Source of the DNA: JASHPR01 sp963808705
GTDB lineage: Bacteria > Actinomycetota > Actinomycetes > Streptosporangiales > Streptosporangiaceae
Direction of reading: 5' to 3'
Assembly (NCBI GenBank): GCA_963808705.1
Contig: CAWEHB010000016.1
Location: 310,001-374,000 of the forward strand
DNA length: 64,000 bases
A program made the translations under genes and the position numbers. Position 1 is the first letter of the stretch, and every line of letters begins with the position of its first letter. This document shows positions 39,852-48,462 of this stretch, piece after piece. The notes beneath the pieces are model-generated. The model ran no database searches. It was not told where the DNA came from and saw only the letters and a program-made list of their open reading frames with translations.

Positions 39852-41828
39852 ATGCAGGTTATTGCGACCGCCGGGCACTCTGCTCACGGCAAGTCGACCC
39901 TGGTGCGGGCGCTGACCGGAATGGATCCCGCCTGCTGGGAATCCGATCGTGGCCGCGGCCTGATCATCGACCTGGGCCACGCATGGCTGACCCTGCCATC
40001 GGGCGAGCAGCTCGCATTTATCGACGTGCCAGGTCACGAGCGTTTCGTCCCGAATATGCTCGCCGGGGCAGGCCCGGTCCCCGCCGTGCTTTTCGTGGTG
40101 GCCGCCGACGAGGGCTGGCAGCCGCAGTCGGCGGAGCACCTCGCGGCGCTCGACGCGCTGGGGATCCGCCGGGGCCTGCTCGTCGTCACCCGGATCGATC
40201 TCGCCGATCCCGGCCCCGCGCTGTCCGAGGCAGGCCGGCTGATCGCCGGTACCAGCCTCGGCGAGGTGGAGGCGCTCGCCGTGAGCGCGGTCACCGGAGA
40301 GGGCCTGCCCGGGCTGGTCGACGCGCTCGGCCGGCTGGCCAGCAGCCTCCCGGTGCCGGACCCGGGCGCCCCGGTGCGGATCTGGGTGGACCGCTCGTTC
40401 AGCGTCGCGGGCAGCGGCACGGTGGTGACCGGGACGTTGCCGTCCGGGACGGTCCGGTGCGGCGACGAACTGGTCGTCACCCCCGCCATGCGGCCGGTGC
40501 GGGTGCGGGGCATCCAGGCCCTGGGCGAGCCGGTGGCCGAGCTGGCCGGGCCGGCCCGGGCCGCGCTCAACCTGCGCGGCGCCAGCCATGAGCGGCTCAG
40601 CCGGGGCATGGCCCTGGTGCATCCGGGCCGCTGGACCCTGACCGACGTCATCGACGTGCGGCTGACCGCGCCCGGCTCGCCGCCGGCCGGCGCGGGCACC
40701 GCGGCGCGGCTGCCGCGGACGCTGACAGTGCACATCGGCGCGGCGCGGACCATGGCCAGGGTCCGCGTGCTGGGGGGGCAGATCGCGAGGCTCGCGCTGC
40801 GCGAGCCGTTGCCGCTGCACGTCGGCGACCACGTGCTGCTGCGCGACCCCGGCGTCAGCCGGGTCGCGCCGTGCGCCGCCGGGCCGGACGGGGTATCACG
40901 GCCGAGGCCGTCAGCGCCCGGGTCAGGGCCCGGGGCGGTCGTGCCAGGGCGGTCAACGCCCGGGGCGGCCGTGCCCGGGGCGGTGGTGCCCGGGGCGGTG
41001 GTGCCCGGGGCGGTCATGCCCGGGGCGGTGGTGCACGGAGCGGTCGTACTCGACGTGGCGCCGCCGCCGCTCAGCCGCCGTGGCGCGGGCGCATCCGCCG
41101 CCGCCGAGCTTGGCTCCTGGCCCGACCGGCCCGCCGCCGCTGACCTGCTGCGGCGGCACGGCCTGCTGCGCGCCAGCGCCCTGCTGGCCATGGGCATCAG
41201 CGACCATCCGGACCCGGTCAGCGGCGAGTGGCTGGCCGACCCCGGTCACTGGGCGGACCTCGCGGGCCGCCTCGGCGAGGCCGTCACCGCGCAGGTCGGC
41301 CGGGAGCCGCAGGCGCCCGGCCTGCCGCTCGAGGCGGCCCGCGCGGCGCTCGGCCTGCCCGACCGCCGCCTGGTCGAGGCCCTGGTCAAGCCGCCGCTCG
41401 GGGTCCGCGATGGCCTGGTCCAGATCACCACGGCCGACAATGCCCGCGGCGCCGCCGCGGAGCTCCCGGCGAGCGTCACGGCCGCGGTCCAGGTGCTCCT
41501 GGCCGACCTGGCCACCGCGCCGTTCGCCTCGCCCGACGCGGACCGGCTGCGCCACCTCGGCCTCGACCTGCGGGCGATCGCGGCGGCCGAGCGGGCCGGG
41601 CTGCTCATGCGGGTCAGCGATCAGATCGTGCTGGCTCCCGGTGCCGATGCTCTGGCGGGACGGGTCCTGGCGGGCCTGCCGCAGCCGTTCACCGCCGCCG
41701 AGGCCAGGCAGGCCCTGCAGACGACCCGCCGCGTGGCCATACCACTGCTGGAGTTCCTGGACCGGGCCGGCGTCACCCAGCGCCTGCCCGACGACCGTCG
41801 CCGGCTGGTCAGCCGGCCAGCCGACTGA
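39852..41828 (+). CDS. selB: SelB-like selenocysteine-specific elongation factor
   Basis: A 658-residue SelB-type GTPase, which delivers selenocysteinyl-tRNA at UGA codons with a SECIS element. The GTPase domain has G1 AGHSAHGKSTLVRAL, G3 FIDVPGHERFVPNML and G4 VTRIDLA; VRIWVDRSFSVAGSGTVVTGTL opens domain 2, and the C-terminal part has winged-helix segments. Two oddities: GHVDHGK is GHSAHGK, and the switch I Thr of RGMTID is Ile (RGLIID). A linker at residues 360-399 holds eight PGAVV-like repeats. selA, selD and selC are not in the window, and the local formate dehydrogenase uses Cys. Possibly functional in another locus, or a divergent paralogue. Confidence 0.82.
   Translation: MQVIATAGHSAHGKSTLVRALTGMDPACWESDRGRGLIIDLGHAWLTLPSGEQLAFIDVPGHERFVPNMLAGAGPVPAVLFVVAADEGWQPQSAEHLAALDALGIRRGLLVVTRIDLADPGPALSEAGRLIAGTSLGEVEALAVSAVTGEGLPGLVDALGRLASSLPVPDPGAPVRIWVDRSFSVAGSGTVVTGTLPSGTVRCGDELVVTPAMRPVRVRGIQALGEPVAELAGPARAALNLRGASHERLSRGMALVHPGRWTLTDVIDVRLTAPGSPPAGAGTAARLPRTLTVHIGAARTMARVRVLGGQIARLALREPLPLHVGDHVLLRDPGVSRVAPCAAGPDGVSRPRPSAPGSGPGAVVPGRSTPGAAVPGAVVPGAVVPGAVMPGAVVHGAVVLDVAPPPLSRRGAGASAAAELGSWPDRPAAADLLRRHGLLRASALLAMGISDHPDPVSGEWLADPGHWADLAGRLGEAVTAQVGREPQAPGLPLEAARAALGLPDRRLVEALVKPPLGVRDGLVQITTADNARGAAAELPASVTAAVQVLLADLATAPFASPDADRLRHLGLDLRAIAAAERAGLLMRVSDQIVLAPGADALAGRVLAGLPQPFTAAEARQALQTTRRVAIPLLEFLDRAGVTQRLPDDRRRLVSRPAD
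40929..41048 (+). repeat. 15-bp tandem repeat inside selB
   Basis: Eight units of 15 bases, consensus cccggggcggtggtg, encode PGAVV, PGRST, PGAAV, PGAVV, PGAVV, PGAVM, PGAVV and HGAVV. The second and last units are the most altered. The repeat sits between the beta-barrel domains and the winged helices. Confidence 0.92.
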
Positions 41829-42951
41829 ACCGGGTCGCGGACCAGGTGGCCGGCTCGGCTGGCGGCTGGCCGGCCGAGATCCAGCGGGCGAGCACCGACG
41901 CGGTGGCCGGGGCGTTGAGTATTCCGGTTCTGAAGTGCCCCGAGGTGAGCCAGGCGTTGTCCAGGCCGGGAACGCGATCGATGACCGGCCGCCGGTCGGG
42001 ATGACGGGGCCGGAAGCAGCACCACCGGTACGCGATGCCCAGCCCCTTGGCGGCCGGCAGCGCGGCGACCAGGCCATCCATGATCGACTCGATCACGTCG
42101 GGCTGGACCGCCGGGTCCTCGTCCCCGATGTCGAAGGTCCCGCCGGCCAGCAGCCGCCCGTCTTCGAGCTGGGTGGCGACGGGCGCCACGATGCCGGGCA
42201 GCCGGACCGGCGTGGCCTGCGTGACCAGCAGATGGCCCTTGACCCGGTCCGACGGGATGCTCAGCGGCAGGCCGTCAAGCACCGGCGGCTGGCCGGTGGC
42301 GAAGATCACGATGCCGGGGGCGATGTCACCGGCCGACGTGGTCACCGTGACCAGCCGCCCGCCGCGGATGGTGACGGCGGTGGCGGCGATCCCGGTGGCG
42401 ACCCCCGGCAACCCCGCGGCCAGCCTCGCCACCGCGCGCAGCGGGTTGACCCGGGCCTGGTGCCGGATCAGCGCGCCCTCCATGGGCCGGGCCAGGTTCG
42501 GCACGAGCCGCTCGACCTGGGCCGGCGCCAGCCACTCCACGGCTGGGGGCTGGTGCGCGGCGAAGCCGCCGGGATGCGGCGCCAGCCCGATCCAGTCGAT
42601 GTCGACGAGCCCGACCCCGCCGGGCAGCCGCTGCTCGAGCTCCCGCCACCGCTCCAGGCTGGCCTGCTCCAGGTCCACGAGCGGTTCGGGATCGCTCCAC
42701 CGGTGCGGCTCCGGAATCAGCAGCCCGCTGGCTCCTCCGGTGGCGCCGGTGCCCAGGCGCCCGGTCTCGATCAGCAGCACCGAGCCGAGCCCGGCCTCGG
42801 CACAGGCGGCCGCCGTGGTGACACCCATGATGCCGCCGCCGACAACCAGGATGTCCGGGCGCGGATCAGGGATGGCTCCGTGGCCACGGCCGAGGGCCGC
42901 CCGCTCCGCCGCGGTGAGCTGGTCACGCCAGACGGCGCCGTCCACAGTCAT
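41809..42951 (-). CDS. FAD-dependent oxidoreductase (DAO/glycine-oxidase type)
   Basis: A 380-residue flavoprotein. The Rossmann loop is DILVVGGGIMGVTTAAACAE, with the adenine-ribose acidic residue in VLLIETGRLGTGATGGASG. The C-terminal part has GGTFDIGDEDP, YRWCCFRPRHPDRRPVID and AWLTSGHFRTGILNAP, as in D-amino-acid/glycine oxidases such as ThiO. The substrate is probably a secondary or primary amine; thiamine genes are absent, so ThiO is not claimed. It converges on selB and overlaps it by 20 bases. Confidence 0.85.
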   Translation of the reverse strand: MTVDGAVWRDQLTAAERAALGRGHGAIPDPRPDILVVGGGIMGVTTAAACAEAGLGSVLLIETGRLGTGATGGASGLLIPEPHRWSDPEPLVDLEQASLERWRELEQRLPGGVGLVDIDWIGLAPHPGGFAAHQPPAVEWLAPAQVERLVPNLARPMEGALIRHQARVNPLRAVARLAAGLPGVATGIAATAVTIRGGRLVTVTTSAGDIAPGIVIFATGQPPVLDGLPLSIPSDRVKGHLLVTQATPVRLPGIVAPVATQLEDGRLLAGGTFDIGDEDPAVQPDVIESIMDGLVAALPAAKGLGIAYRWCCFRPRHPDRRPVIDRVPGLDNAWLTSGHFRTGILNAPATASVLARWISAGQPPAEPATWSATRFSRLAG

Positions 42952-43020
42952 GATCCTGTTATAGCGAAGGCTTAGCGCTGAGGCGCCATCAGATCCGCCT
43001 CCTGACCAATACGTGCGGGG

Positions 43021-43057
43021 CTGGAATCCTCCGCCTTCAGGCAGAGGAGGATGTCAA
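43021..43057 (+). mobile_element. Possible IS200/IS605-type right-end relic (TnpB/omega-RNA 3' end-like)
   Basis: A stem-loop pairs ATCCTCC with GGAGGAT and GCCT with AGGC, with a three-base AGA bulge, and is followed by GTCAA. From memory, actinobacterial IS200/IS605 right ends look like this and cleave at TCAA. No tnpA or tnpB is present, so it would be a solo end. A plain leader hairpin of mgsA is the alternative. Confidence 0.45.
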
Positions 43058-43112
43058 GCGCCGATAACACCGAGTTAACCGGCCCTGAATCTCCGTCCCG
43101 CAGGATTGCAGC

Positions 43113-43607
43113 ATGACCTCGACGACAACGGAGGAAGAGCCGATCCGCCGCCGGATCGCGCTGATAGCTCACGACCACAAGAAGGAGGACCTGCGGGAGT
43201 GGGCGAGGTTCAATCGCGTGCTGCTGGCCGGGCACCAGCTCTACGCGACCGGAACGACGGGCCGGCTGCTCGGTGACGAGCTCGGCGTCCCGATCACCTG
43301 CTTCCAGAGCGGCCCGCTGGGCGGCGACCAACAGATCGGCGCCAGGATCGCAGATGGCGACATCGACCTGCTGATCTTCTTCTGGGACCCGCTTGAGCCC
43401 CAGCCGCACGACCCCGACGTCAAGGCGCTGCTGCGCCTGGCGATGGTGTGGAACATCCCGGTAGCGTGCAACCGCGCCAGCGCCGACTTCCTGATCTCGT
43501 CCCCGCTGATGGACCGCGGCTACCGGCGCCGGAAACCGGACTACGGCTCCCGCGCCGGGGAGCACCGGGCCGCGGGCGCCACGTCCTCCGCGCGCCGGGT
43601 GGCCTGA
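43113..43607 (+). CDS. mgsA: Methylglyoxal synthase
   Basis: A 164-residue enzyme that turns dihydroxyacetone phosphate into methylglyoxal and phosphate. Family motifs are complete: RIALIAHDHKKEDL (phosphate-binding His/Lys), LYATGTTGRLL, SGPLGGDQQIGARI with the catalytic aspartate, DLLIFFWDPLEPQPHDPDV and MVWNIPVACNRASADFLI. The basic tail after residue 140 is not part of the core. It relieves phosphate limitation in glycolysis in other bacteria. A hairpin that may be a mobile-element relic lies 60 bases upstream. Confidence 0.95.
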   Translation: MTSTTTEEEPIRRRIALIAHDHKKEDLREWARFNRVLLAGHQLYATGTTGRLLGDELGVPITCFQSGPLGGDQQIGARIADGDIDLLIFFWDPLEPQPHDPDVKALLRLAMVWNIPVACNRASADFLISSPLMDRGYRRRKPDYGSRAGEHRAAGATSSARRVA

Positions 43608-43843
43608 CCGGCCCGCGGGCCTGCCCGCCTCCGGCGGACTTCCCTGCCACCCGGCGGACCCCCGGGGCGGACCTCCCTGCCCGCGCCGCGGTGTCAGCGC
43701 CATCTGCCATGCTGAACTGCGCGCCGCCGCGATCCGGCCCGCTCGCCGGCCAGCCGACCCTGCTCATCCGTGCGGCAGGCGCCGGGCTGGGTAGTGTGGA
43801 CCCACTGCGGCGTAAACACGCAGCTAGGCAGGGAGGTGACGCC

Positions 43844-44833
43844 GTGCTGGCCGACTCGTACGGACGCGTGGCGACTGACCTGCGGGTATCGCTCACCGAT
43901 CGGTGCAACCTGCGCTGCGCTTACTGCATGCCGGCCGAGGGACTGGAGTGGCTGCCCCGGCCGGAGCTGCTCACCGACGACGAGGTGATGCGCCTGGTCC
44001 GGATCGGGGTGCAGCTGCTCGGCATCACGGAGATCCGGTTCACCGGCGGCGAGCCGCTGCTCCGCCGCGGCCTGGTCGATATCGTGGCGCGCGCCGCCGC
44101 GCTGCGCCCGCGTCCGGAGATATCGCTGACCACCAATGGGATCGGGCTCGACCGGCTAGCCGGGCCGCTGCAGGCGGCGGGCCTGGACCGGGTCAACGTG
44201 TCGCTGGACACGCTCCGGCCGGAGACCTTCCGGGCCCTCGCCCGGCGGGATCGCCTCGGCGACGTGCTGGCCGGCCTGGGGGCCGCCGCCGCCACCGGGC
44301 TCGCACCGGTCAAGGTCAACGCGGTACTCATGCGCGGCCTGAACGACGACGAGGCCGTGCCGCTGGCCCGGTTCTGCCTGGAGCGCGGCTACCAGATCCG
44401 GTTCATCGAGCAGATGCCGCTGGACGCGCAGCACGGCTGGCGCCGGGACAACATGGTGACGGCCGACGAGATCCTGGCCGCGCTGTCCGCCGAGTTCTCG
44501 CTGACGCCCGACGACCCGGCGGGCCGCGGGTCGGCGCCGGCCGAGGTGTTCCTGGTGGACGGCGGTCCCGTCCGGATCGGCGTGATCGGGTCGGTCACCC
44601 GGCCATTCTGCGGTTCCTGCGACCGGGTCCGGCTCACCGCCGACGGCCAGGTCCGCAACTGCCTGTTCGCGACCACCGAGAGCGACCTGCGCGGCGCGCT
44701 GCGGGCCGGGGCGAGCGATGATGCGATCGCGGAGCTCTGGCGCCGGGCAGTCGCGCCGAAGCTGCCTGGTCATGGCATTAACGACCCGGGATTCCTGCAG
44801 CCAGCCCGGCCGATGTCGGCCATCGGCGGCTGA
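43844..44833 (+). CDS. moaA: GTP 3',8-cyclase MoaA
   Basis: A 329-residue radical SAM enzyme for the first step of molybdenum-cofactor synthesis. The SAM cluster motif is CNLRCAYCMP; EIRFTGGEPLLRRG follows. The second cluster is in FCGSCDRVRLTADGQVRNCLF, and the chain ends in AIGG, the C-terminal Gly-Gly needed for the reaction. The start is GTG at 43844 with GGGAGG seven bases upstream. It supplies precursor for AOR and formate dehydrogenase in the window. moaB/C/E are not adjacent. Confidence 0.95.
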   Translation: MLADSYGRVATDLRVSLTDRCNLRCAYCMPAEGLEWLPRPELLTDDEVMRLVRIGVQLLGITEIRFTGGEPLLRRGLVDIVARAAALRPRPEISLTTNGIGLDRLAGPLQAAGLDRVNVSLDTLRPETFRALARRDRLGDVLAGLGAAAATGLAPVKVNAVLMRGLNDDEAVPLARFCLERGYQIRFIEQMPLDAQHGWRRDNMVTADEILAALSAEFSLTPDDPAGRGSAPAEVFLVDGGPVRIGVIGSVTRPFCGSCDRVRLTADGQVRNCLFATTESDLRGALRAGASDDAIAELWRRAVAPKLPGHGINDPGFLQPARPMSAIGG

Positions 44834-44930
44834 CCGGCCCGGCCGAACGGGAGCCGCACGGCGCGGCCTGCCGCCCCGCTGGCCCGCGGCCGGCACCGGC
44901 ACCTGCTCTTGCCGCTCATCCTTCCCGGGC

Positions 44931-44963
44931 TTGCCATATCAAAGTTAACGATATATCGTTGAC
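44931..44963 (+). promoter_or_regulatory. Promoter and palindromic operator of the PadR-DrrAB-like operon
   Basis: TTGCCA at 44931-44936 and TATCGT at 44954-44959 are 17 bases apart. The 20-base palindrome GTTAACGATATATCGTTGAC (44944-44963), with one mismatched pair, covers the -10 box. PadR binding there would block transcription. Confidence 0.6.
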
Positions 44964-45038
44964 CTATCTAGAGCGTCTGGCGACAGTCTGGGATAGGCCA
45001 GCGAAGTACGGCGCCGGACCGGAGATTGGAGACAATCG

Positions 45039-45710
45039 ATGCGAGAAGAAGGCAACTGGAGAGGCCGGGGCGAGGAAGAGGGCTGGCGGCGCGGTGGTGA
45101 CGAGGACTTCGGGTTCCGACGGCGCGGCCGTCGCGGCCATGTCCGCTCTGCCCGGCCCGGGTTCCCTCCCGGCCCGCCCGGACCTCACATGTTCGGGATG
45201 TGGTTCGGCGAGCCCGGCCGACGCGGGATGCGGGGGCCGAGGGCCAGGCGGGGCGACGTCCGCGCGGCGGCGCTGGCGCTGCTCGCCGAAGAGCCGATGA
45301 ACGGCTACCAGATCATCCAGGCGATCGCCGAGCGGAGCGACGGCGTATGGCGGCCCAGCCCGGGCTCCGTCTACCCGGCGCTGCAGCAGCTTGAGGACGA
45401 GGGCCTGATCCGTGCCGAGGCCGCCGACGGCCGCCGCGCGTACCAGCTCACCGAGGAGGGCCGGGCCTACGTCGAGGCGCACCCCGAAGAGCTCCGCGCG
45501 CCGTGGGACGTCGTGGCGGGCAGCGTCGGGGACACCGCCATCGAGATGCGCAACCTCATCGGCCAGGTCGCCATGGCCGCGTTCCAGGTGGTGAGCGCGG
45601 GCACCGAGAGCCAGGTCAGCCAGGCCCGCGAGGTGCTCACGGACACGCGCAAGGCCCTGTACCGACTGCTGGCCGCCGATGACGACGCGGCCGCAGGCAC
45701 CGGCCAGTGA
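45039..45710 (+). CDS. PadR family transcriptional regulator
   Basis: A 223-residue regulator. An N-terminal extension of about 70 residues rich in Arg, Gly and Pro precedes the winged helix (VRAAALALLAEEPMNGYQII, WRPSPGSVYPALQQLEDEGL, AYQLTEEGRAYV). The C-terminal helices include EMRNLIGQVAMAAFQVV. PadR proteins repress drug exporters or phenolic-acid genes. GGAG at 45028-45031 precedes the ATG. The DrrAB-like genes follow 65 bases later, and a palindrome lies in the promoter, so self- and exporter control is likely. Confidence 0.9.
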   Translation: MREEGNWRGRGEEEGWRRGGDEDFGFRRRGRRGHVRSARPGFPPGPPGPHMFGMWFGEPGRRGMRGPRARRGDVRAAALALLAEEPMNGYQIIQAIAERSDGVWRPSPGSVYPALQQLEDEGLIRAEAADGRRAYQLTEEGRAYVEAHPEELRAPWDVVAGSVGDTAIEMRNLIGQVAMAAFQVVSAGTESQVSQAREVLTDTRKALYRLLAADDDAAAGTGQ

Positions 45711-45775
45711 GCCAGCGGGCAAGACCACGCCCGCGCGGCTAGGCTCGAGGTGACAAGGCAAGGGAGGCAGCGGCG

Positions 45776-46834
45776 TTGGTGACGCACACCAGCACAAACG
45801 CGGACGGCGCGGTGGCCCCGGACAGGGCCACCGCGGCCGCCCCGCGCATCAAGGACCCGGTGATCTCGGTTTCCGGCCTGACCAAGCAGTACGGCGAGGT
45901 CCAGGCCGTGCGGGGAATCGATTTCGACGTGGCCCGGGGGGAGACCTTCGGCTTCCTCGGGCCGAACGGCGCGGGCAAGACGACGACGATCAAGATTCTG
46001 TGCACGCTGGCGAACCCCACGTCGGGCACCGCGCGCGTCGCGGGCCACGACGCCACGGCCGAGCGGGACTCGGTCCGCCGCAACATCGGCCTGGTGTTCC
46101 AGGACACCACGCTGGACACCTACCTGACCGCCGAGCAGAACCTGCGCTTCCACGCGGAGCTCTACGGCGTGCCGAAGGCCGCCGTAGCGCCCCGGATGCG
46201 CCAGGTCATGGACATGGTCGGGCTCTGGGACCGCAAGGACAGCCTGGTCAGCACGTACTCGGGCGGCATGCAGCGGCGGCTGGAGATCGCCCGCGGCCTG
46301 CTGCACGCGCCGCGGGTGCTGTTCCTGGACGAGCCGACGGTCGGCCTGGACCCGCAGACCCGGTCCTCGATCTGGGCCTACATCAACGAGCTCAAGCGCC
46401 GCGAGGACATCACCATCTTCCTCACCACCCACTACATGGACGAGGCGGAGAACTGCGACCGGATCGCGATCATCGATCACGGCAAGATCGTGGCGATCGA
46501 CACTCCCGAGGCGCTGAAGGCCAGCGTGGGCAAGGACCGGGTGCAGATCCAGACCGGCGACGACCCCGTGGCGATCGCCGCGCTGGCCGAGACGTTCGGG
46601 ATCGAGGCCGCCATGCACGAGGGCGCGGTGACCTTCTCCGTGGCCGCCGGCGAGCAGTTCGTGCCGCGGCTGTTCGCCGAGTTCTCGGTGCCCATCCGTT
46701 CGGTCAGCGTGTCCAGGCCGTCGCTGGACGACGTCTTCATGTCCTACACCGGCACCACGATCCGCGACGCCGAGGCGTCGGGAACCGACGCCATGCGGCA
46801 GATGGCCCAGCGGTGGCGCGCGGGGAGGCGATAG
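45776..46834 (+). CDS. DrrA-like ABC exporter ATPase
   Basis: A 352-residue ATPase of the daunorubicin-resistance DrrA class. Motifs are GPNGAGKTTTIKIL, the Q-loop LVFQDTTLD, signature STYSGGMQRRLEIARGL, Walker B LFLDEPTVGLDP and LTTHYMDEAENCDRI. The C-terminal domain has SVSRPSLDDVFMSYTG, diagnostic of DrrA/CcmA-type exporters. GGGAGG at 45763-45768 fits a TTG at 45776 or GTG at 45779. It pairs with the permease gene three bases downstream. The exported compound is unknown. Confidence 0.9.
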   Translation: MVTHTSTNADGAVAPDRATAAAPRIKDPVISVSGLTKQYGEVQAVRGIDFDVARGETFGFLGPNGAGKTTTIKILCTLANPTSGTARVAGHDATAERDSVRRNIGLVFQDTTLDTYLTAEQNLRFHAELYGVPKAAVAPRMRQVMDMVGLWDRKDSLVSTYSGGMQRRLEIARGLLHAPRVLFLDEPTVGLDPQTRSSIWAYINELKRREDITIFLTTHYMDEAENCDRIAIIDHGKIVAIDTPEALKASVGKDRVQIQTGDDPVAIAALAETFGIEAAMHEGAVTFSVAAGEQFVPRLFAEFSVPIRSVSVSRPSLDDVFMSYTGTTIRDAEASGTDAMRQMAQRWRAGRR

Positions 46835-46837
46835 GCG

Positions 46838-47740
46838 ATGGCCACTCAGACCACTGACGTCACGGCCCCTCCCGACCCGGGCGTGCTGGTCGAGGAGATC
46901 CGGGTCGCGGTTCCCGAGGGCGGCCTGCGGCACGACATGCGCGCCGCCGGGATCGTCTGGCGGCGCGAACTGATCAGGTTCCGCACCGACCGGCTGCGGG
47001 CCATCACCGCGCTGATCCAGCCCGTGCTGTTCCTGTTCGTGCTCGGCACCGGCCTGGGCGCGCTGGCGGGTCACAGCCTGCCGCCCGGCATAAGCTTCAA
47101 GACCTTCATCTTCCCGGGCGTGCTGGCCATGTCGGTGCTGTTCACCGCCATTTTCTCGGCCGCGTCCATCGTGTGGGACCGGGAATTCGGCTTCCTCCGG
47201 GAGATCCTGGTCGCGCCGGTCAGCCGGGCGTCCATCGTGATCGGCAAGTGCCTGGGCGGGGCGACGATCGCCACCTTCCAGGGAATCATCTTCCTGGCCC
47301 TGGCCGGCTTCGCCGACGTGCCCTACAACCCGGTGCTGATCATCACGCTGATCGGGGAGCTGCTGCTGCTGTCGTTCACGCTGACCGCCTTCGGCGTGAT
47401 GATGGCGGCCAGGATCAAGCAGTTCCAGGCGTTCATGGCGCTCACCCAGATGCTCGTGATGCCGCTGTTCTTCCTGTCCGGCGCGCTGTACCCGCTGACC
47501 GGGCTGCCGGCCTGGCTCAGCGTCCTCACCAGGATCGATCCACTCACTTACGTGGTCGGGCCGATGCGGCACGCGGTGTTCAGCCACCTGGATATTCCCC
47601 CGGTGTATATGGAGCACCTGTCGCCCGGCATTACCTGGCTGGGCTGGCCGGTCCCGATTGCCCTGTCGCTCGGGATCGTCGCGGCCATGGGGCTCGGCAT
47701 GATGGCGATCGCGATCGCGGAGTTCCGCAAGACCGAGTAA
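46838..47740 (+). CDS. DrrB-like ABC-2 type permease
   Basis: A 300-residue membrane subunit with six helices and the ABC-2 signature LTRIDPLTYVVGPMRHAVF. The DREFGFLREILVAPVSRASI cytoplasmic loop is typical of DrrB. With the DrrA-like ATPase it forms an exporter, probably for a lipophilic compound or lipid. It is the last gene of the PadR operon and is followed by a strong hairpin. Confidence 0.9.
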   Translation: MATQTTDVTAPPDPGVLVEEIRVAVPEGGLRHDMRAAGIVWRRELIRFRTDRLRAITALIQPVLFLFVLGTGLGALAGHSLPPGISFKTFIFPGVLAMSVLFTAIFSAASIVWDREFGFLREILVAPVSRASIVIGKCLGGATIATFQGIIFLALAGFADVPYNPVLIITLIGELLLLSFTLTAFGVMMAARIKQFQAFMALTQMLVMPLFFLSGALYPLTGLPAWLSVLTRIDPLTYVVGPMRHAVFSHLDIPPVYMEHLSPGITWLGWPVPIALSLGIVAAMGLGMMAIAIAEFRKTE

Positions 47741-47764
47741 ACACGCGGTAAATAAGAGAAAAGA

Positions 47765-47805
47765 GCGACGCCGGGTGGCTACGGGGGCAAACCACCCGGC
47801 GTCGC
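47765..47805 (+). terminator. Terminator hairpin after the DrrAB-like operon
   Basis: GCGACGCCGGGTGG and its exact complement form a 14-bp stem with a 13-base loop, 25 bases after the permease stop. No T-run follows, as is common in high-GC genomes. Confidence 0.75.
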
Positions 47806-48072
47806 ATTCATCGGCGCTCCGACGGGGGCCCGGAACGCCGGCCTCGGTGCCCCGGCGGGGGACCAGAGCACCGGCAAACATGTTACACCGAAGTCCCCCC
47901 TTGTGCGTCAAGAGTGGATTTCAAGCGAGTCTTGGCATGAGGCGCGCTGACCGCTGCTGACCAGGCGTTTTACCGCCGGCCTTTGAATGCCGTTCAGCCG
48001 CCGCGGCGGGGCGCGGCGCTACTGCCCGGGGGCACCGGGAACGTGCCTGCCGCCGGCTCTATCCGCGCTTAG
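47806..48072. other. Gene-free stretch
   Basis: No convincing coding frame is seen between the exporter terminator and DUF3099. Part of it (47877-47960) is less GC-rich than its surroundings, but I see no RNA gene or repeat. Confidence 0.4.
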
Positions 48073-48414
48073 CTAACTGCGCGTATCTGTTTCCTGGTCC
48101 TCGGCCGGCGGAACGTAACGCTGAGGAAGGTTCGGCTCGTAAGGGCGGAACCTCGAGCGGCCGCTCGGCTCGCGTCCGCCATTGGCGAACACGACCGCGA
48201 AATACGGTATGACGATCGCGCCCACGGCCGGAATCGCGGTCAGCCATCCCGCGCCGTTCACGAACAGCAGCACCGCGATCACGAAGCAGACCAGCCGGAT
48301 GCCCATCATGATCAAGTACCGGCGCTCGCGGTAGGCGATGTCCTCGGACATCGGCCGCCGCGCCTCGGTGACCACGTGGGGGCTGTCTCGTCGCTGATGG
48401 CGCGTGGCTCTCAC
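48073..48414 (-). CDS. DUF3099 family membrane protein
   Basis: A 113-residue protein with two adjacent hydrophobic segments (IRLVCFVIAVLLFVNGAGW, AIPAVGAIVIPYFAVVFA) after a basic N-terminus and before a Pro/Arg-rich tail. This matches the actinobacterial DUF3099 family, of unknown function. RERRYLIMMGIR is a family marker. The GTG start at 48414 is six bases from a TACCGT box on the minus strand and has no ribosome site. Confidence 0.8.
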   Translation of the reverse strand: MRATRHQRRDSPHVVTEARRPMSEDIAYRERRYLIMMGIRLVCFVIAVLLFVNGAGWLTAIPAVGAIVIPYFAVVFANGGREPSGRSRFRPYEPNLPQRYVPPAEDQETDTRS

Positions 48415-48420
48415 GGTTCC

Positions 48421-48426
48421 ACGGTA
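48421..48426 (-). promoter_or_regulatory. Candidate -10 box of the DUF3099 gene
   Basis: TACCGT on the minus strand lies six bases before the GTG at 48414, consistent with a leaderless message. Confidence 0.35.
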
Positions 48427-48462
48427 TGCCCGTGCCGGACCTGCGTCACGCCCGGTACCGGC

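Noticed and set aside
41809..42951. ThiO glycine oxidase
   Set aside because: Only the general DAO pattern is seen and no thiamine genes are adjacent.
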